The notes beneath the pieces are model-generated. The model saw nothing but the letters and a program-made list of their open reading frames with translations. It had not been told where the DNA came from and searched no databases. From Myxococcales bacterium (lineage in GTDB: Bacteria; Myxococcota_A; Polyangia; Polyangiales; Polyangiaceae): DNA of 64,000 bases. This document shows, one piece after another, positions 24,235-33,104 of this stretch (position 1 is its first letter; the number at the start of each line of letters is the position of its first letter). The stretch covers positions 1 through 64,000 of the forward strand of contig JADJKB010000010.1 in the NCBI GenBank assembly GCA_016706225.1. The letters are read 5' to 3'. The position numbers and the translations under genes were made by a program.

Positions 24235-25596
24235 ATGCGGCGCCATCTGGGTCCACTGCTCGCGCTCTTCAGCGCCTGCGCGCCGCCCGCGCCGATCGCG
24301 GAGCCGACCCCGCCCGCGCAGCCCGCGCTCCGAGCGCCGCCGGCACCCAGTGCAATGGCTTCGACCTCGGCCTCGGCGCCACCCCGAGCGCCGCCCAAAC
24401 CCGCGCAGCTCGATCCCGACGGCAATGATGAGACGGAAGCTGCGACGGCCACGCTGCCGGAGCGGCCGCGCTTCGTGAAGGTCGGTCGCCACTGGTCGGC
24501 GCTCACTCGGGTGTGTGACTTCGGCGTGCGGAACGGCGTGTTGTTCATGAGCCACGCCACGGCGCCGCTCGGGTACACCGGCGCGACCATCACTCGCTAC
24601 GACCCGCGGGAGAAGACACCGTTCGCCCTCGTGTTCGACTGGAATCGCGCGGGTGAGCCCGAGACCGGCGGCGCGGGCGGTCAGGGATTTCTGCGCCTGC
24701 GCGACATTGGCGGCCGCTTCTACGTGCCCGACGCGGATCCGCCGTACCTCGGGCTGGGTATCGGGTTCGGGGTCGAGGGTTACGTGTTCTCGAGCGACGG
24801 CGCCGGGAAGTTCGAGCGCGTCGGCAGCCCCGGGCATCGACCACCGCGCGCACCGACCCAGGAGCGCGGCGGAGCGATCTTGCTGCCGGGCGCCATCCAC
24901 GTGCTCGACGTCATCCGCTTCCGCGGCAAGCTCTACGCATCGACGGGGGCGGTCGTTCCTCCCAAGGCCACGGCGTCGCGCTCGCCGGGTGTGTTGTTCG
25001 TCGAGGGCGCCAAGCCGGACCGATGGGACGTGGCCTACGCGTACGACGGCGCCAAGGGCGAGAGTGCGGTGCGCCTCGGTTACATGACGCGTTTTCGCGA
25101 TCGGCTCTACGCCGCGATCAGTCCCCTGTACGGCATCGACCGCAACGACTACGTGGTGCTCGCGCCGCCGCGCGATGCTGTTGCGCTTGCGCCGGAGCAT
25201 GCCCGGGCGGTGCAGATCACACGTTCGGGCGGGGCGCACACGCTGCGCTGGTGTGCGGACCGCGGGCGGCTGTACTGGATCACGCTGGGTGCGGACGGTG
25301 GTGAGCTGTGGGTGACGGAGGACGGCGATCACTGGCAGAGCGTGACGCTCCCGGCCGACGTCGGGCGGCCGACGGACGTGCTGCGTGCGGGAGAGCGGCT
25401 GCTGGTGATGGCGGAGCGAGCGCTGGTCGAGCTCCAGAAGTCCGGCCCGGTGGTGCTGGCCAAGGTGGATGCGGCCAAGTCCCCCTTCGCCGTGGATGAC
25501 GGGTATTGCGCCGCGCCGCTGGTCGCGTTCCAAAATCAGATTTTTGTCGGAGATCAGCGCCGCGGCGCGCTCTGGACCCTCGAATCGTCGCCGTGA
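24235..25596 (+). CDS. Putative lipoprotein, possible beta-propeller
   Basis: A 453-residue protein from ATG 24235, the start that puts a lipoprotein signal at the N-terminus (HLGPLLALFSAC). After an Ala/Pro linker the rest is beta-rich with recurring motifs (RDIGGRFYVPDADPPYLGLG, FRGKLYASTGA, FRDRLYAAISPLYG, DRGRLYWITLGADGGELWVTEDG). The recurring F/DRGRLY strands with short loops suggest propeller blades. No catalytic motif is seen. The gene ends about 65 bases before tRNA-Glu. Function unknown. Confidence 0.6.
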   Translation: MRRHLGPLLALFSACAPPAPIAEPTPPAQPALRAPPAPSAMASTSASAPPRAPPKPAQLDPDGNDETEAATATLPERPRFVKVGRHWSALTRVCDFGVRNGVLFMSHATAPLGYTGATITRYDPREKTPFALVFDWNRAGEPETGGAGGQGFLRLRDIGGRFYVPDADPPYLGLGIGFGVEGYVFSSDGAGKFERVGSPGHRPPRAPTQERGGAILLPGAIHVLDVIRFRGKLYASTGAVVPPKATASRSPGVLFVEGAKPDRWDVAYAYDGAKGESAVRLGYMTRFRDRLYAAISPLYGIDRNDYVVLAPPRDAVALAPEHARAVQITRSGGAHTLRWCADRGRLYWITLGADGGELWVTEDGDHWQSVTLPADVGRPTDVLRAGERLLVMAERALVELQKSGPVVLAKVDAAKSPFAVDDGYCAAPLVAFQNQIFVGDQRRGALWTLESSP

Positions 25597-25618
25597 TCGC
25601 AGATTGTTCAGCGTGTGA

Positions 25619-25647
25619 TTGTCGAGCCCGGGGCTTTTTGCTAGATG
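25619..25647 (+). promoter_or_regulatory. Probable sigma-70 promoter of tRNA-Glu
   Basis: TTGTCG (25619-25624) and TAGATG (25642-25647) are separated by 17 bases and lie 15 bases before the mature tRNA 5' end, the expected layout for a vegetative promoter. Confidence 0.45.
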
Positions 25648-25661
25648 GAGCGGCCCTGCCG

Positions 25662-25739
25662 GTCCCCATCGTCTAGCCCGGCCCAGGACACGGCCCTTTC
25701 AAGGCTGTAACACGGGTTCGAATCCCGTTGGGGACGCCA
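25662..25739 (+). tRNA. tRNA-Glu, anticodon TTC
   Basis: A 78-base cloverleaf including the encoded CCA. The acceptor GTCCCCA pairs with TGGGGAC. The anticodon arm CGGCC-CTTTCAA-GGCTG puts TTC at 34-36. The T arm CGGGTTCGAATCCCG is standard. The 3' half of the gene from 25716 is also the attachment core of the island that follows, so integration leaves the tRNA intact. Some aminoacyl-tRNA gene of this type is commonly used by tyrosine integrases. Confidence 0.95.
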
Positions 25740-27049
25740 AACTACGTGTGTGATTCCGAGCGGCTGACCCACGGGCCGACTTCTGGGACGATTGGCTGGG
25801 ACGATTGAGCCCGGTTTCGGCGTCGACGACGCTCGGCGGCAGCGGCGGGAACGGCGTGCCCACGGCAAGCCCCAGCGTCTCCGCTTCGCGGATGTATCCG
25901 AGCGTGGTGGAGAACTGAACATGCCCGGCGCGCTGCATGACGCGCACGTGCTCCGTGCCTGCCAGCACCTCCCAGGTGATGCCGGTGGCGCGCAGGTCGT
26001 AGAACGTGATCCGCTTGGTCGTCGGCCGGTCGGCGTACAGGTCGGCTCGATCCACGCCAGCGCGCTTCAGGTGTACGCGCAGCCGGTCGGCCAAGTCCTC
26101 CAGGGGCGGGAAACCGTGCTCGGCGTCCTTGTTGGCGTGCTGGTTCTGGATGACGCGACCCTTGCCGCCGGCCGCCCTGTGCATCGACTCGAGCAACGGG
26201 CGCAGGGCCTCGGGGACGGGCACCTTCCGGGTCAGCTTGGTCTTGGTGGACTTGGTCTCCCCCGTGCGGAGGTCGAGGCTTTGGTGCACGTAGACGTACC
26301 CGTGGTCGAGGTGCACGTCGGCCCATTCGAGGGCGGCAAGCTCGCCCGGTCGCACGTAGAGGTAGGTCGCCAGCGCGTACAGCTTGCGCCAGCGTAGCGG
26401 TACCGGCGCAGTCGAGCAGGGCCAGCACCTCGCTGGGGTAGAGCCACTGCTTCCCTTTGCGCTCACCTCGGTCTGGGCCAGGCAGGCTGGCGCAGGGATT
26501 GTCGGCGCGCACCCGCAGGCTTGCCACCTTGGAGTCGGCGGCGTCGCCGAACATCTTGGTTACGAGCCCCCACACCTTCACCCCGGTGGACCAGGAGATA
26601 GCGCCGGCCTTCACCCGGTTGTCGATGTACTCCACGACAGCGCGCACATCGTCGCGTGTGACCTCCGCCATGGGCCGGGGGCCGATGACAGGGAGCACGT
26701 GCGTGGTGATGCGCCCGGTGTCGGTCGAAACACTGGTAAGGCCAGCGCGTTGCCGTTCGGCGAACCATCGCACCACGTACTCCGCAACGGTCTCTCCCGG
26801 GGCTGCCGCGGTCGGTGCGGGCGCTTGGCGCTGCGCTACTGCGACGATGCCACGCTGACGGAATACCTCGCTGTAGTGACCGGCGGCCTCGCGTGCTTTG
26901 GCCTCCGACTGCTTCGACTTGGGCGAGGGGTCGAGGTCAATCCAGGGGCGTGAGCCATCGGGGCAAGTCACGCGGATGCGCCAGTGTCCGATCTGCTCTC
27001 CCGGTCGTGCGGGCCTGTACATCACGGTGCCGGTCGCCTTACGCGCCAT
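25699..27049 (-). pseudogene. Tyrosine-recombinase integrase, one frameshift
   Basis: The N-terminal part (from ATG 27049) carries an Arm-type/SAM-like region (YRPARPGEQIGHWRIRVTCP, then TVAEYVVRWFAERQRAGL). The catalytic domain continues in another frame after an indel near 26400: VRPGELAALEW (first Arg), the TKLTRKVPVP beta-hairpin Lys, FYDLRATGITW (second Arg, with Tyr where His is usual), RAGHVQ (His) and LGYI (Tyr nucleophile). The last residues ASPTGFEPVLQ are coded by the reverse strand of the tRNA gene, as in many tRNA-integrating elements. A gap of about 290 bases upstream (27050-27338) holds no recognisable gene. Confidence 0.85.
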
Positions 27050-27338
27050 GGCGGCCTCCGGTGACGTGCGTTAGGTTCTGCATTGCTCGTGCCTCTCGTT
27101 CAGGTTCGGGCCATGCCCCCGGACGTTGACGCGTCGCGGGGGCGCTTTCGTCTCAGGATGGGACCGATTCGCTGCGATGGAAAGGGGTCACGCGTAAGAG
27201 CGCGGAGACGCGTAGGAATTACGCAACCCAGTTGTCGTAGCGGCCGGCGCTCGCCCATGAAGATGCTCTTCGAACTCGAACTCTTGCAGACCGGCCCAAC
27301 GGTGCCCCGGCTGACGCGAGCTGTAGCCCCGATGCGTT

Positions 27339-27665
27339 CTAGTCCAGGTCCTCTTCCTGCGGCTCCGGCGGTCGCGGGCGCGCGCGCGGCGCTCGGCAGG
27401 CGATATTCATCTTGTACCAGGTGTTGAGGAACCCCCACGACGGGGAGCAGGCCCCGCCGAGTTCCTCTGACTGGCTGAGTATCTCGTAGTCCCGAGAACC
27501 GCACAGCAACCTTGCGTGCTCGTGGCAGAGTTCTATGTCCGAACGGCACTTCACGTAGGCCGTCGTGCCATTGGGTGTGATGTACTGCTTGCCAGAAGCG
27601 CGTGCGCCGCAGCACCCAGCAAGCAGCACCGCAATTCCAAACGGCAGCCTGTGGAGGACAAGCAT
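27339..27665 (-). CDS. Small island lipoprotein, Cys-rich
   Basis: A 108-residue protein with a lipoprotein signal (PFGIAVLLAGCCG) and a short domain with spaced Cys (YVKCRSDIELCHEHARLLCGSRDYEIL; YKMNIACRAP). Similar small lipoproteins of the form CHEKA..LC..Y.IL..S..W...I.C occur in myxobacteria, function unknown. It lies upstream of the integrase on the same strand, separated by about 290 bases, so it probably has its own signals. Confidence 0.6.
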   Translation of the reverse strand: MLVLHRLPFGIAVLLAGCCGARASGKQYITPNGTTAYVKCRSDIELCHEHARLLCGSRDYEILSQSEELGGACSPSWGFLNTWYKMNIACRAPRARPRPPEPQEEDLD

Positions 27666-27806
27666 TTGCGCGCAGGCTAGGCGAATGGCGCGATCGCCGC
27701 AATCGTAGCTCGTCTCGTCGCAGGTACTGCTCGGCCGTCCCGGGTGGCCGGTTCCGCTTGTGGCATCGTTCCTTGCACGTTCCCAGTGATTGCGGGCTCA
27801 CTACGC

Positions 27807-28022
27807 TCACGCCGGCTCGCGCTCCTCGGTCAGCCCTTCGGACAGCACCTCGCGGGCGTTAGCCATCGTCTCGGCGAAGCTGCCGGTGCGGTCATGCTCT
27901 GCCAAGGCGCGGCGCACCAGCTCACGAGCCAAGGGGTTCCGCATCGCCTCCAAAGTGAGGGTCTGAGCGCGAGCCCAGGAGCGCAGGTAGCCCACGGCGA
28001 GGTCTGTCGTTTCGTTCGTCAT
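27807..28022 (-). CDS. Small island protein, unknown
   Basis: A 71-residue, largely helical acidic protein (LRSWARAQTLTLEAMRNPLARELVRRALAEHDR). Its ATG overlaps the stop of the upstream HTH gene by four bases, so it belongs to the same transcription unit. No domain is recognised; helical content and partnership with an HTH protein suggest a regulator or accessory of island maintenance, but that is only context. Confidence 0.55.
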   Translation of the reverse strand: MTNETTDLAVGYLRSWARAQTLTLEAMRNPLARELVRRALAEHDRTGSFAETMANAREVLSEGLTEEREPA

Positions 28023-28525
28023 TGTGTTCCTTCATTCAGTGCGGCCAGTAGCTTCGGCCGCGCGCTGGTGTCTCTAACCAGGGCGGCCAAGAATCGCTCG
28101 AGCATGCCGGCGTCGTCGGCAGCGAGGCGCGCCGCGAGCAGCTCCACGAAATCTGGCGGCAGCTCCTGGCGTGGGGCTCGTGGGTCTTCTCGCCTCGCGA
28201 AGCTGGCGTGCCCGAGCAGCGCGGAGGCAGCGCGTACACGGATGGCGGCCGGCTGCGCGTCGTCGTCGGCCAACTCGGCCAGTACGGTGATGGCGCTTTC
28301 GGCGGCGTCGTCGAGGCGCTCCGCTGCCGCGCTAACGCGTTTCTGGGCGGCGATGCGATACCGGGCAGCGAAGTCTGGCGAACGCGTCCAGCGCCAGCAT
28401 GTGGAGCGCGCGATGCCCAGCTCGCGCGCCACCTCCGGGATGCTGAGCCCGAGCAGGAGCAGCTCCTGCGCCCGGTCGCGTGGGTCGGGCGGTTCCGCGA
28501 TCTGTTGCGTGGGGTTGCGCGCCAT
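28019..28525 (-). CDS. Helix-turn-helix island protein (terminase-small-subunit-like)
   Basis: A 168-residue protein if started at ATG 28525 (MARNPTQQ); an upstream ATG at 28558 adds eleven residues. Residues about 20-55 form an HTH of the resolvase/terminase-small-subunit type (RAQELLLLGLSIPEVARELGIARSTCWRWTRSPDFAARYR). A long helical region follows (AAERLDDAAESAITVLAEL; AAIRVRAASALLGHASF) like those in phage small terminase-like and homologous island proteins. It may recognise an island DNA site. No large terminase is present, so a packaging role is not supported. Confidence 0.6.
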   Translation of the reverse strand: MARNPTQQIAEPPDPRDRAQELLLLGLSIPEVARELGIARSTCWRWTRSPDFAARYRIAAQKRVSAAAERLDDAAESAITVLAELADDDAQPAAIRVRAASALLGHASFARREDPRAPRQELPPDFVELLAARLAADDAGMLERFLAALVRDTSARPKLLAALNEGTQ

Positions 28526-28679
28526 CAGCGGGCCTCCGCAGGGCATCGGGTGCCACACCCGTTGGGGATTCGTGCGATTCGCAAGTCAACGCGTGTACTT
28601 GCACCCGTGCGACACCACCCTGAGACGATTGGCCCGAGACGATTGGCACCAGCGCTGACGCGCTTTCGCGGGCTTGCGC

Positions 28680-29027
28680 TCACCGACCGCCCCCCACGAC
28701 GCGCAGCTTCCCGGCGGCGATGAGCCGCTCCACGGGGTCGACGGGATCGCTCTGCGGGTGCTGCTCGTGATCGAGCTCGATGCGCTGGTCGATGATGTAC
28801 CGCTCCACGTCGGCGCGCCGGGCGATGAGCTTGCGGCCCTGCTTGAAGGTCGGGAAAGCGCCCTGCTTTGCCAGCCGGCGGAAGGTCCAGGGCGACCCCA
28901 GCGGCGAGGTCTTGGCGTCGCACCAGTCGCCAGCCTGCGGTGCCGCATGCAGTCGGAGCGCCCGGGTGACGGCGGCTTCGATGCGCTTCTCCAGGTCGGC
29001 GGCCTCGATGACCACAAGGCCGCTCAT
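28680..29027 (-). CDS. Excisionase-like DNA-binding protein
   Basis: A 115-residue protein with a winged HTH of the MerR/excisionase type in its middle (LGSPWTFRRLAKQGAFPTFKQGRKLIARRADVERYI: helix, turn, wing with basic residues, then D-V-x-x-Y-I). Its ATG overlaps the stop of the DUF3987 gene (ATGA). In integrative elements such proteins bend the attachment site for excision or control early genes; either fits here. Confidence 0.65.
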   Translation of the reverse strand: MSGLVVIEAADLEKRIEAAVTRALRLHAAPQAGDWCDAKTSPLGSPWTFRRLAKQGAFPTFKQGRKLIARRADVERYIIDQRIELDHEQHPQSDPVDPVERLIAAGKLRVVGGGR

Positions 29028-30601
29028 ACTCGCGACCCCTCCGGAGCGGACACCGGGTTTTGAGGCTTCTGAGGCTTTTGAGCTAGGGCGGAGGGGTTGA
29101 CCGTGTACGACGGTCCCCTGGGCCTGCCCCCGTGGGTCGGGACATCAGGCCGGCGAAAGAGGAACCCATGAGCCTCGAGCAGCGCGAGCATGGGGTCGAG
29201 GTCGGCTGCACGCTGAAACATCGCCCGGTTTGCCTGGTGCGCCTCCCTCTTGGTGAACTGTCGGGTGTCTTTGCTCTGGACCCAGGCGAGCAGATGCTGC
29301 GCCCCCGCCGTAGCGCTATCCGCGCCCATCACGGCGAAGGCGGCGGCGGCATGTGCCAGGAGGTACCGCCCGACCACGATGGCGGACCTCATGGTCTCCA
29401 CGCCTATCTCAGAACGCTCAGAACACTCGGAAGTCCCCGCGGTAGGCCCGGCGAGGTGAAACAGCCCGGCGAGACGAGCAGTCGCCCCTACCGCCTTGCT
29501 GGCCCAGTCGGCCATCGGGGCGAGCGACCCGCCCGGCGCCATCTTCGCTTCGATGTCGTCGGCGAACGCGCGAAGCTCCGAAACCGCGCCGTGGGCCGCC
29601 GTCATGCGCTTCGGTCCCTCCCGGTCCAAGGGGACACGGAGGAGACTGCGGAAGAGCTCGCGGTAGTCGTCCAGGACCCCGTCCGGCACCTGCGGAACAT
29701 CGAAGAGCCGATGCCCCACCATGCTCTCGGGCATGAAGAAGAGCACGCGGGCGAGGAGCCCCCGGCCTCGGAAGGTCGGCTTGCTCGCGAGCCCTGACAC
29801 CACCTCCGGCTGAACGGCGAGGCCCAGGGTCAGCGCAGGCGCAGGGATGTGGCTCGGCGCTCGCCCCACCCGATCCACGCGCAGGTCGTCGCCACAATGG
29901 CCTTTCAAGAACACCTCGAGGTTCGGACTGTCCGAGTAGCGCCCCGCGATGATCTCGAAGATGCCGCCCTCGGCGGAGATGATCGCCATGCGCCCGCCGT
30001 GCGCGGCCATGAGCGCCGTGAGCTGTTCCGGCGTCACGTCGTCGGCTACCAGGCGGGGCACCACTGGCAGCTCCGTTTCGTCCAGCTGCACGCCAAGCTC
30101 GATGGCCTCCTGCATCTCGGCCGGGTCGTCGGAGCCGGCTGCGCGTTTCATCGCCCTCTTGTGTGCTTCGCGCCGAATATCGAGCTTATGTCTTGCGGCA
30201 TCGACCGAAGCGCGCAGACGCTCGGCCTCCTCGTGCTCGAAGCCGAGCAGTGGCGCGGTGGCATCACGCACCACGGCAGACTTCCGGTTGCCAGGCGGCA
30301 GGGAGACGGCGCAGTACAGGTTCAGAGGCTCGCGCCAGCCTGGTAGCACCTCCACCTCAAAGCGCTTTGATGCGGCGGCGGCGAGGGAGGCGAGCGCCAT
30401 AGCTGCGGCGAGGTCCGGCGGCGTCTGCGTCGCAGTGGCCTCGGCCTGAACCCACGCGCGTAGCGTGGGCGGCAAGGCCGATACCGGAAAGGGTGGCGGG
30501 CTGCCGGAGCCCAGGGGAACTGGCTGCTCCCACCCATCGAGTTCGGCGCGCTTGTCGGCCAGCCGCACGGCTGACCTGGCGGCATCGTGAAAGAGGCTCA
30601 C
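29024..30601 (-). CDS. DUF3987 (YfjI-like) protein
   Basis: A 525-residue protein from GTG 30601, which overlaps the upstream stop (GTGA); a longer start at 30712 would overlap the neighbour heavily. It matches DUF3987: DLAAAMALASLAAA, the P-loop-like SLPPGNRKSAVVRDAT, and the strand LAIISAEGGIFE with SDSPNLEVFLKGHCGD. Then come ALTLGLAVQPEVVSGLASKPTFRGRGLLARVLFFMPES and a C-terminal winged helix (ESFTKREAHQANR-like). DUF3987 proteins are encoded in phages and islands and are thought to act in element replication as primase/helicase-related ATPases; biochemical role is not established. Confidence 0.8.
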   Translation of the reverse strand: MSLFHDAARSAVRLADKRAELDGWEQPVPLGSGSPPPFPVSALPPTLRAWVQAEATATQTPPDLAAAMALASLAAAASKRFEVEVLPGWREPLNLYCAVSLPPGNRKSAVVRDATAPLLGFEHEEAERLRASVDAARHKLDIRREAHKRAMKRAAGSDDPAEMQEAIELGVQLDETELPVVPRLVADDVTPEQLTALMAAHGGRMAIISAEGGIFEIIAGRYSDSPNLEVFLKGHCGDDLRVDRVGRAPSHIPAPALTLGLAVQPEVVSGLASKPTFRGRGLLARVLFFMPESMVGHRLFDVPQVPDGVLDDYRELFRSLLRVPLDREGPKRMTAAHGAVSELRAFADDIEAKMAPGGSLAPMADWASKAVGATARLAGLFHLAGPTAGTSECSERSEIGVETMRSAIVVGRYLLAHAAAAFAVMGADSATAGAQHLLAWVQSKDTRQFTKREAHQANRAMFQRAADLDPMLALLEAHGFLFRRPDVPTHGGRPRGPSYTVNPSALAQKPQKPQNPVSAPEGSRV

Positions 30602-31086
30602 TGCGCCACCTCGCGGAGTCGGGCCTTCGCGTCGTCGGCTGAGATGCTGTTGCAGCGGAGGGCGTGAGAGACGGATGCGAGGCTTTCGAGTAGACGGCGG
30701 ACCTGCGCGCACTGACGCACCTGCTCCGCGTAGAGCCGCAGGTTCCGGCCCAGCGCCAGGGGGACCAAGTCCCTCAACTCGAGCAGCAGCTCGGGCACCG
30801 GGCCGCGCACGTCATGGACGGCCAGTGCTTCCGCGATCGCGTACGCGTCAACCGGATGGCCACGTTCCTCCAGTGCAGCGGCAGCTCCGAAGACCAGGCG
30901 AGGCAGCGGGAGAAAGAAATCCTCGGCTTCTACGTCGAGCCCGGCGGGGCTCGCGTTGCCGCAGAGCACGGTGCTGGCCACGATTTCTTCCGCCTCGCGG
31001 TCATGCGGCGGGGGGTTCACGCCCGGGTCTGGGATGTAGCCGAGCACCTCCTCACGGAGCAGGGCGCGCAACTCGTGGGCGTTCAT
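30598..31086 (-). CDS. DnaB N-terminal-domain-like protein
   Basis: A 162-residue protein resembling only the N-terminal domain of replicative helicase DnaB (PPHDREAEEIVASTVLCGN, EDFFLPLPRLVFGAAAALEERGHPVDAYAIAEAL, LRLYAEQVRQCAQVRRL). There is no Walker A, so the ATPase half is absent. Both ends overlap neighbours by four bases, giving strong coupling to the DUF3987 gene. The pair may act together, the N-domain supplying oligomer or primase contact; this is inference. Confidence 0.7.
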   Translation of the reverse strand: MNAHELRALLREEVLGYIPDPGVNPPPHDREAEEIVASTVLCGNASPAGLDVEAEDFFLPLPRLVFGAAAALEERGHPVDAYAIAEALAVHDVRGPVPELLLELRDLVPLALGRNLRLYAEQVRQCAQVRRLLESLASVSHALRCNSISADDAKARLREVAQ

Positions 31087-31277
31087 CGGTGCCCTCGCCG
31101 GCCGAGTACGATGTCGATGTACCCCGCGACCATAGCGGCCAGGAGGGTTTGGGCGAACGCCTCGGCGTCCTCGCGTCGATGCACGACGCGGAACAGCTCG
31201 TTTCGGAGATCAGAGCAGAGCCGTTCTGGGGTCGCCGTGGACAGCGCCGCGGAAATATCGAACCCGTCCGCCATCAC
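31083..31277 (-). CDS. Small island protein, unknown
   Basis: A 64-residue protein (LCSDLRNELFRVVHRREDAEAFAQTLLAAMVAGYIDIVLG), mostly helical. It overlaps genes on both sides by four bases, so it is a real member of the operon. No family is recognised. Confidence 0.55.
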   Translation of the reverse strand: MMADGFDISAALSTATPERLCSDLRNELFRVVHRREDAEAFAQTLLAAMVAGYIDIVLGRRGHR

Positions 31278-31510
31278 GGCTTCGCCTCGCCGCTTTCCGC
31301 TGCCACCTGCGCGGCAGACAGCGCCGACTCCAGGCTGTCCGCGATGTCAGCCCGCAAGTCTCGGCCGGCGCCAGCGGCAAGCAGTGCATACCGCGAGAAC
31401 CCGAGTCGAGCCGCCACCCGGGCTACCGCGTAGCGTCGGAGCAGTTCTTGGACCTGTCGTGCCGCCTCGGGGGAAACGGCGCGGCGTTGTGCTGGAAGGG
31501 TGATAGCCAC
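31274..31510 (-). CDS. Small HTH-like island protein
   Basis: A 78-residue protein with a likely helix-turn-helix (AARQVQELLRRYAVARVAARLGFSRYALLAAGAGRDLR), in which RLGFSRYALLAAGAG looks like a recognition helix region. It is the first gene of the overlapping five-gene run 31510-28680 and may be its regulator. Confidence 0.55.
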   Translation of the reverse strand: MAITLPAQRRAVSPEAARQVQELLRRYAVARVAARLGFSRYALLAAGAGRDLRADIADSLESALSAAQVAAESGEAKP

Positions 31511-31563
31511 GGGAGACAGCTTGCGGCAGCGCGGCGACCGAATCTCCGATGGCGCAATCGGAA

Positions 31564-32229
31564 TTACTTGGCGCTGAGGTCTTTGACTCGCCTGTGGCGC
31601 TGCGCTCTCCGACCAACCAACAGCCGTTCGATGTCCCTTGGTTCTCGCTGCTCAAGCCCCAACTTCATCAACACAGAATTGATGACTTCGGCACGGTCCT
31701 CGGCTGTTGAAGTCTCCCCGCCGCGAGGCCGGGGCCCTCGCTTGCTGTGCCTTGGCTTGCGGAAGCACTCGATGGCGTTGCAGAGCACAGCATCATCAGC
31801 CAGGGTGACGTCGCGAAAAAAAGGGCGAAGACGACAGCGGATAAATCCAACTGCCCCGGCGTTGTCCCCAAGCATCGCGGCATCATCGAGGGCGGATTCA
31901 ACCAGAAGCGCCAAGTCCGCGTACTCTTGCGTGCCAGCCACCTGGGCGAGGGCGCTGGCGTGGCGCTCTCTAAGGTCGCCCCTTCGACGACGCGCTGTGG
32001 GTTTCCCATCGACGTGCTCCCCGCCCACCGGGAGGTGGCTCAGCTCGTACGCGAGTCGCGTGATCAACTCCAGGCCCGGTTGTCGCGCCGAATCCGCGTT
32101 CGCGTACACAGCGCGCTCGCCAAGCGTGAAGATGCGCTTGAGAATTTCGGGAATGTCTCTTGGATCCAGGCGCTGCCGAAGTTCCTTGGTCTCAGCCGCG
32201 CGCAAGGCGCGCCACCAGTCGGCGGGCAT
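31564..32229 (-). CDS. Hypothetical island protein
   Basis: A 221-residue soluble protein from ATG 32229 (MPADWWRALRAAETKELRQRL); upstream frame sequence is low quality. It has several helices (ELITRLAYELSHLP; HASALAQVAGTQEYADLALLVESALDDAAMLGD) and a basic tail (RHSKRGPRPRGG). No family is recognised. It lies 53 bases upstream of the HTH-like gene, same strand. Confidence 0.5.
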   Translation of the reverse strand: MPADWWRALRAAETKELRQRLDPRDIPEILKRIFTLGERAVYANADSARQPGLELITRLAYELSHLPVGGEHVDGKPTARRRRGDLRERHASALAQVAGTQEYADLALLVESALDDAAMLGDNAGAVGFIRCRLRPFFRDVTLADDAVLCNAIECFRKPRHSKRGPRPRGGETSTAEDRAEVINSVLMKLGLEQREPRDIERLLVGRRAQRHRRVKDLSAK

Positions 32230-32427
32230 GTTGTCGGCGGACGTCGAACCCGATGACGTCTTTTGCTTCGGTGCTATCTTCGGCGGCACGGAACTGCACC
32301 TTCCGTCATGCCCCGGCGGCGCCAACCGTGCGGGGCTTTCTCTTGTCCTACGCCGAATCCGCTCGGCGTCTAGTAATGGTGGCTCCACCGTCGGACTTTG
32401 CCTGTCCCAGCCGGGAGGGCGCCCGCG

Positions 32428-33009
32428 TCAGTGGCACGTCGGCGGGTGCTCCTTGCTGGTGTCGACGCACCGGCGGGAGAGCTTCCCGCAGATATCCGCC
32501 AGCCGCTTCGAGGTCTCCTCGTCGTCCTTCGCCTCGCAGGGGAACGTGCAGCGCTTCACGCCGTCCAGGTCGGGGGCGCACGTCTCCATGTCCTTCAGCC
32601 CGTTTTCGATGAGAGCGACCCGGAGGCGCGTGCAGTCGCCGTCAGACTGGCATGGAGCGTTCAGGGTGCCGCGTTCGGTCTTGCACTCCACGAGGTATTG
32701 CTTCGTCGAACTCTCCTCGGTCTCGGACTTCCCTCCCGCAATTGCGATGTTGTCGGTCACCGCGACCGCCGTGGCCTTGCTCTTGGTGGTCGTCTTCTTG
32801 CCGGTCTCGCCGAGGGGGTTCAACTCGTACCCGAGCTCGCACCGCGCGCTGGCCTGCCGGACGCAGTCGGCGTTCGCCAAGCACTCCACCACGAAGCCCT
32901 TCCCACCGCTGGGCGCTGTCACTTCCTCGGGCTCCGGCTCTGGCGCCTGCGGCTCCGGCGGCGGACACCCAGCCAACAGCCCAACGAGAACTACAGCTCC
33001 GCCACGCAT
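32428..33009 (-). CDS. Island lipoprotein, Cys-rich
   Basis: A 193-residue lipoprotein (MRGGAVVLVGLLAGC lipobox), Pro/Glu linker, then repeated Cys-containing segments (VECLANADCVRQASARCELGYE, APCQSDGDCTRLRVAL, CAPDLDGVKRCTFPCEAKDD). The CxxDxDC pattern occurs in many myxobacterial surface proteins. It is cargo rather than core machinery of the island; function unknown. Confidence 0.6.
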   Translation of the reverse strand: MRGGAVVLVGLLAGCPPPEPQAPEPEPEEVTAPSGGKGFVVECLANADCVRQASARCELGYELNPLGETGKKTTTKSKATAVAVTDNIAIAGGKSETEESSTKQYLVECKTERGTLNAPCQSDGDCTRLRVALIENGLKDMETCAPDLDGVKRCTFPCEAKDDEETSKRLADICGKLSRRCVDTSKEHPPTCH

Positions 33010-33104
33010 GACGGCGGATGCTACGCGGCGCCGCGCGAGGCGTCGACCCCGCGCCGCTGCCTACTACCGACCCCGGTGGCGATCAGGAGCACGAGCCCGA
33101 CCCG

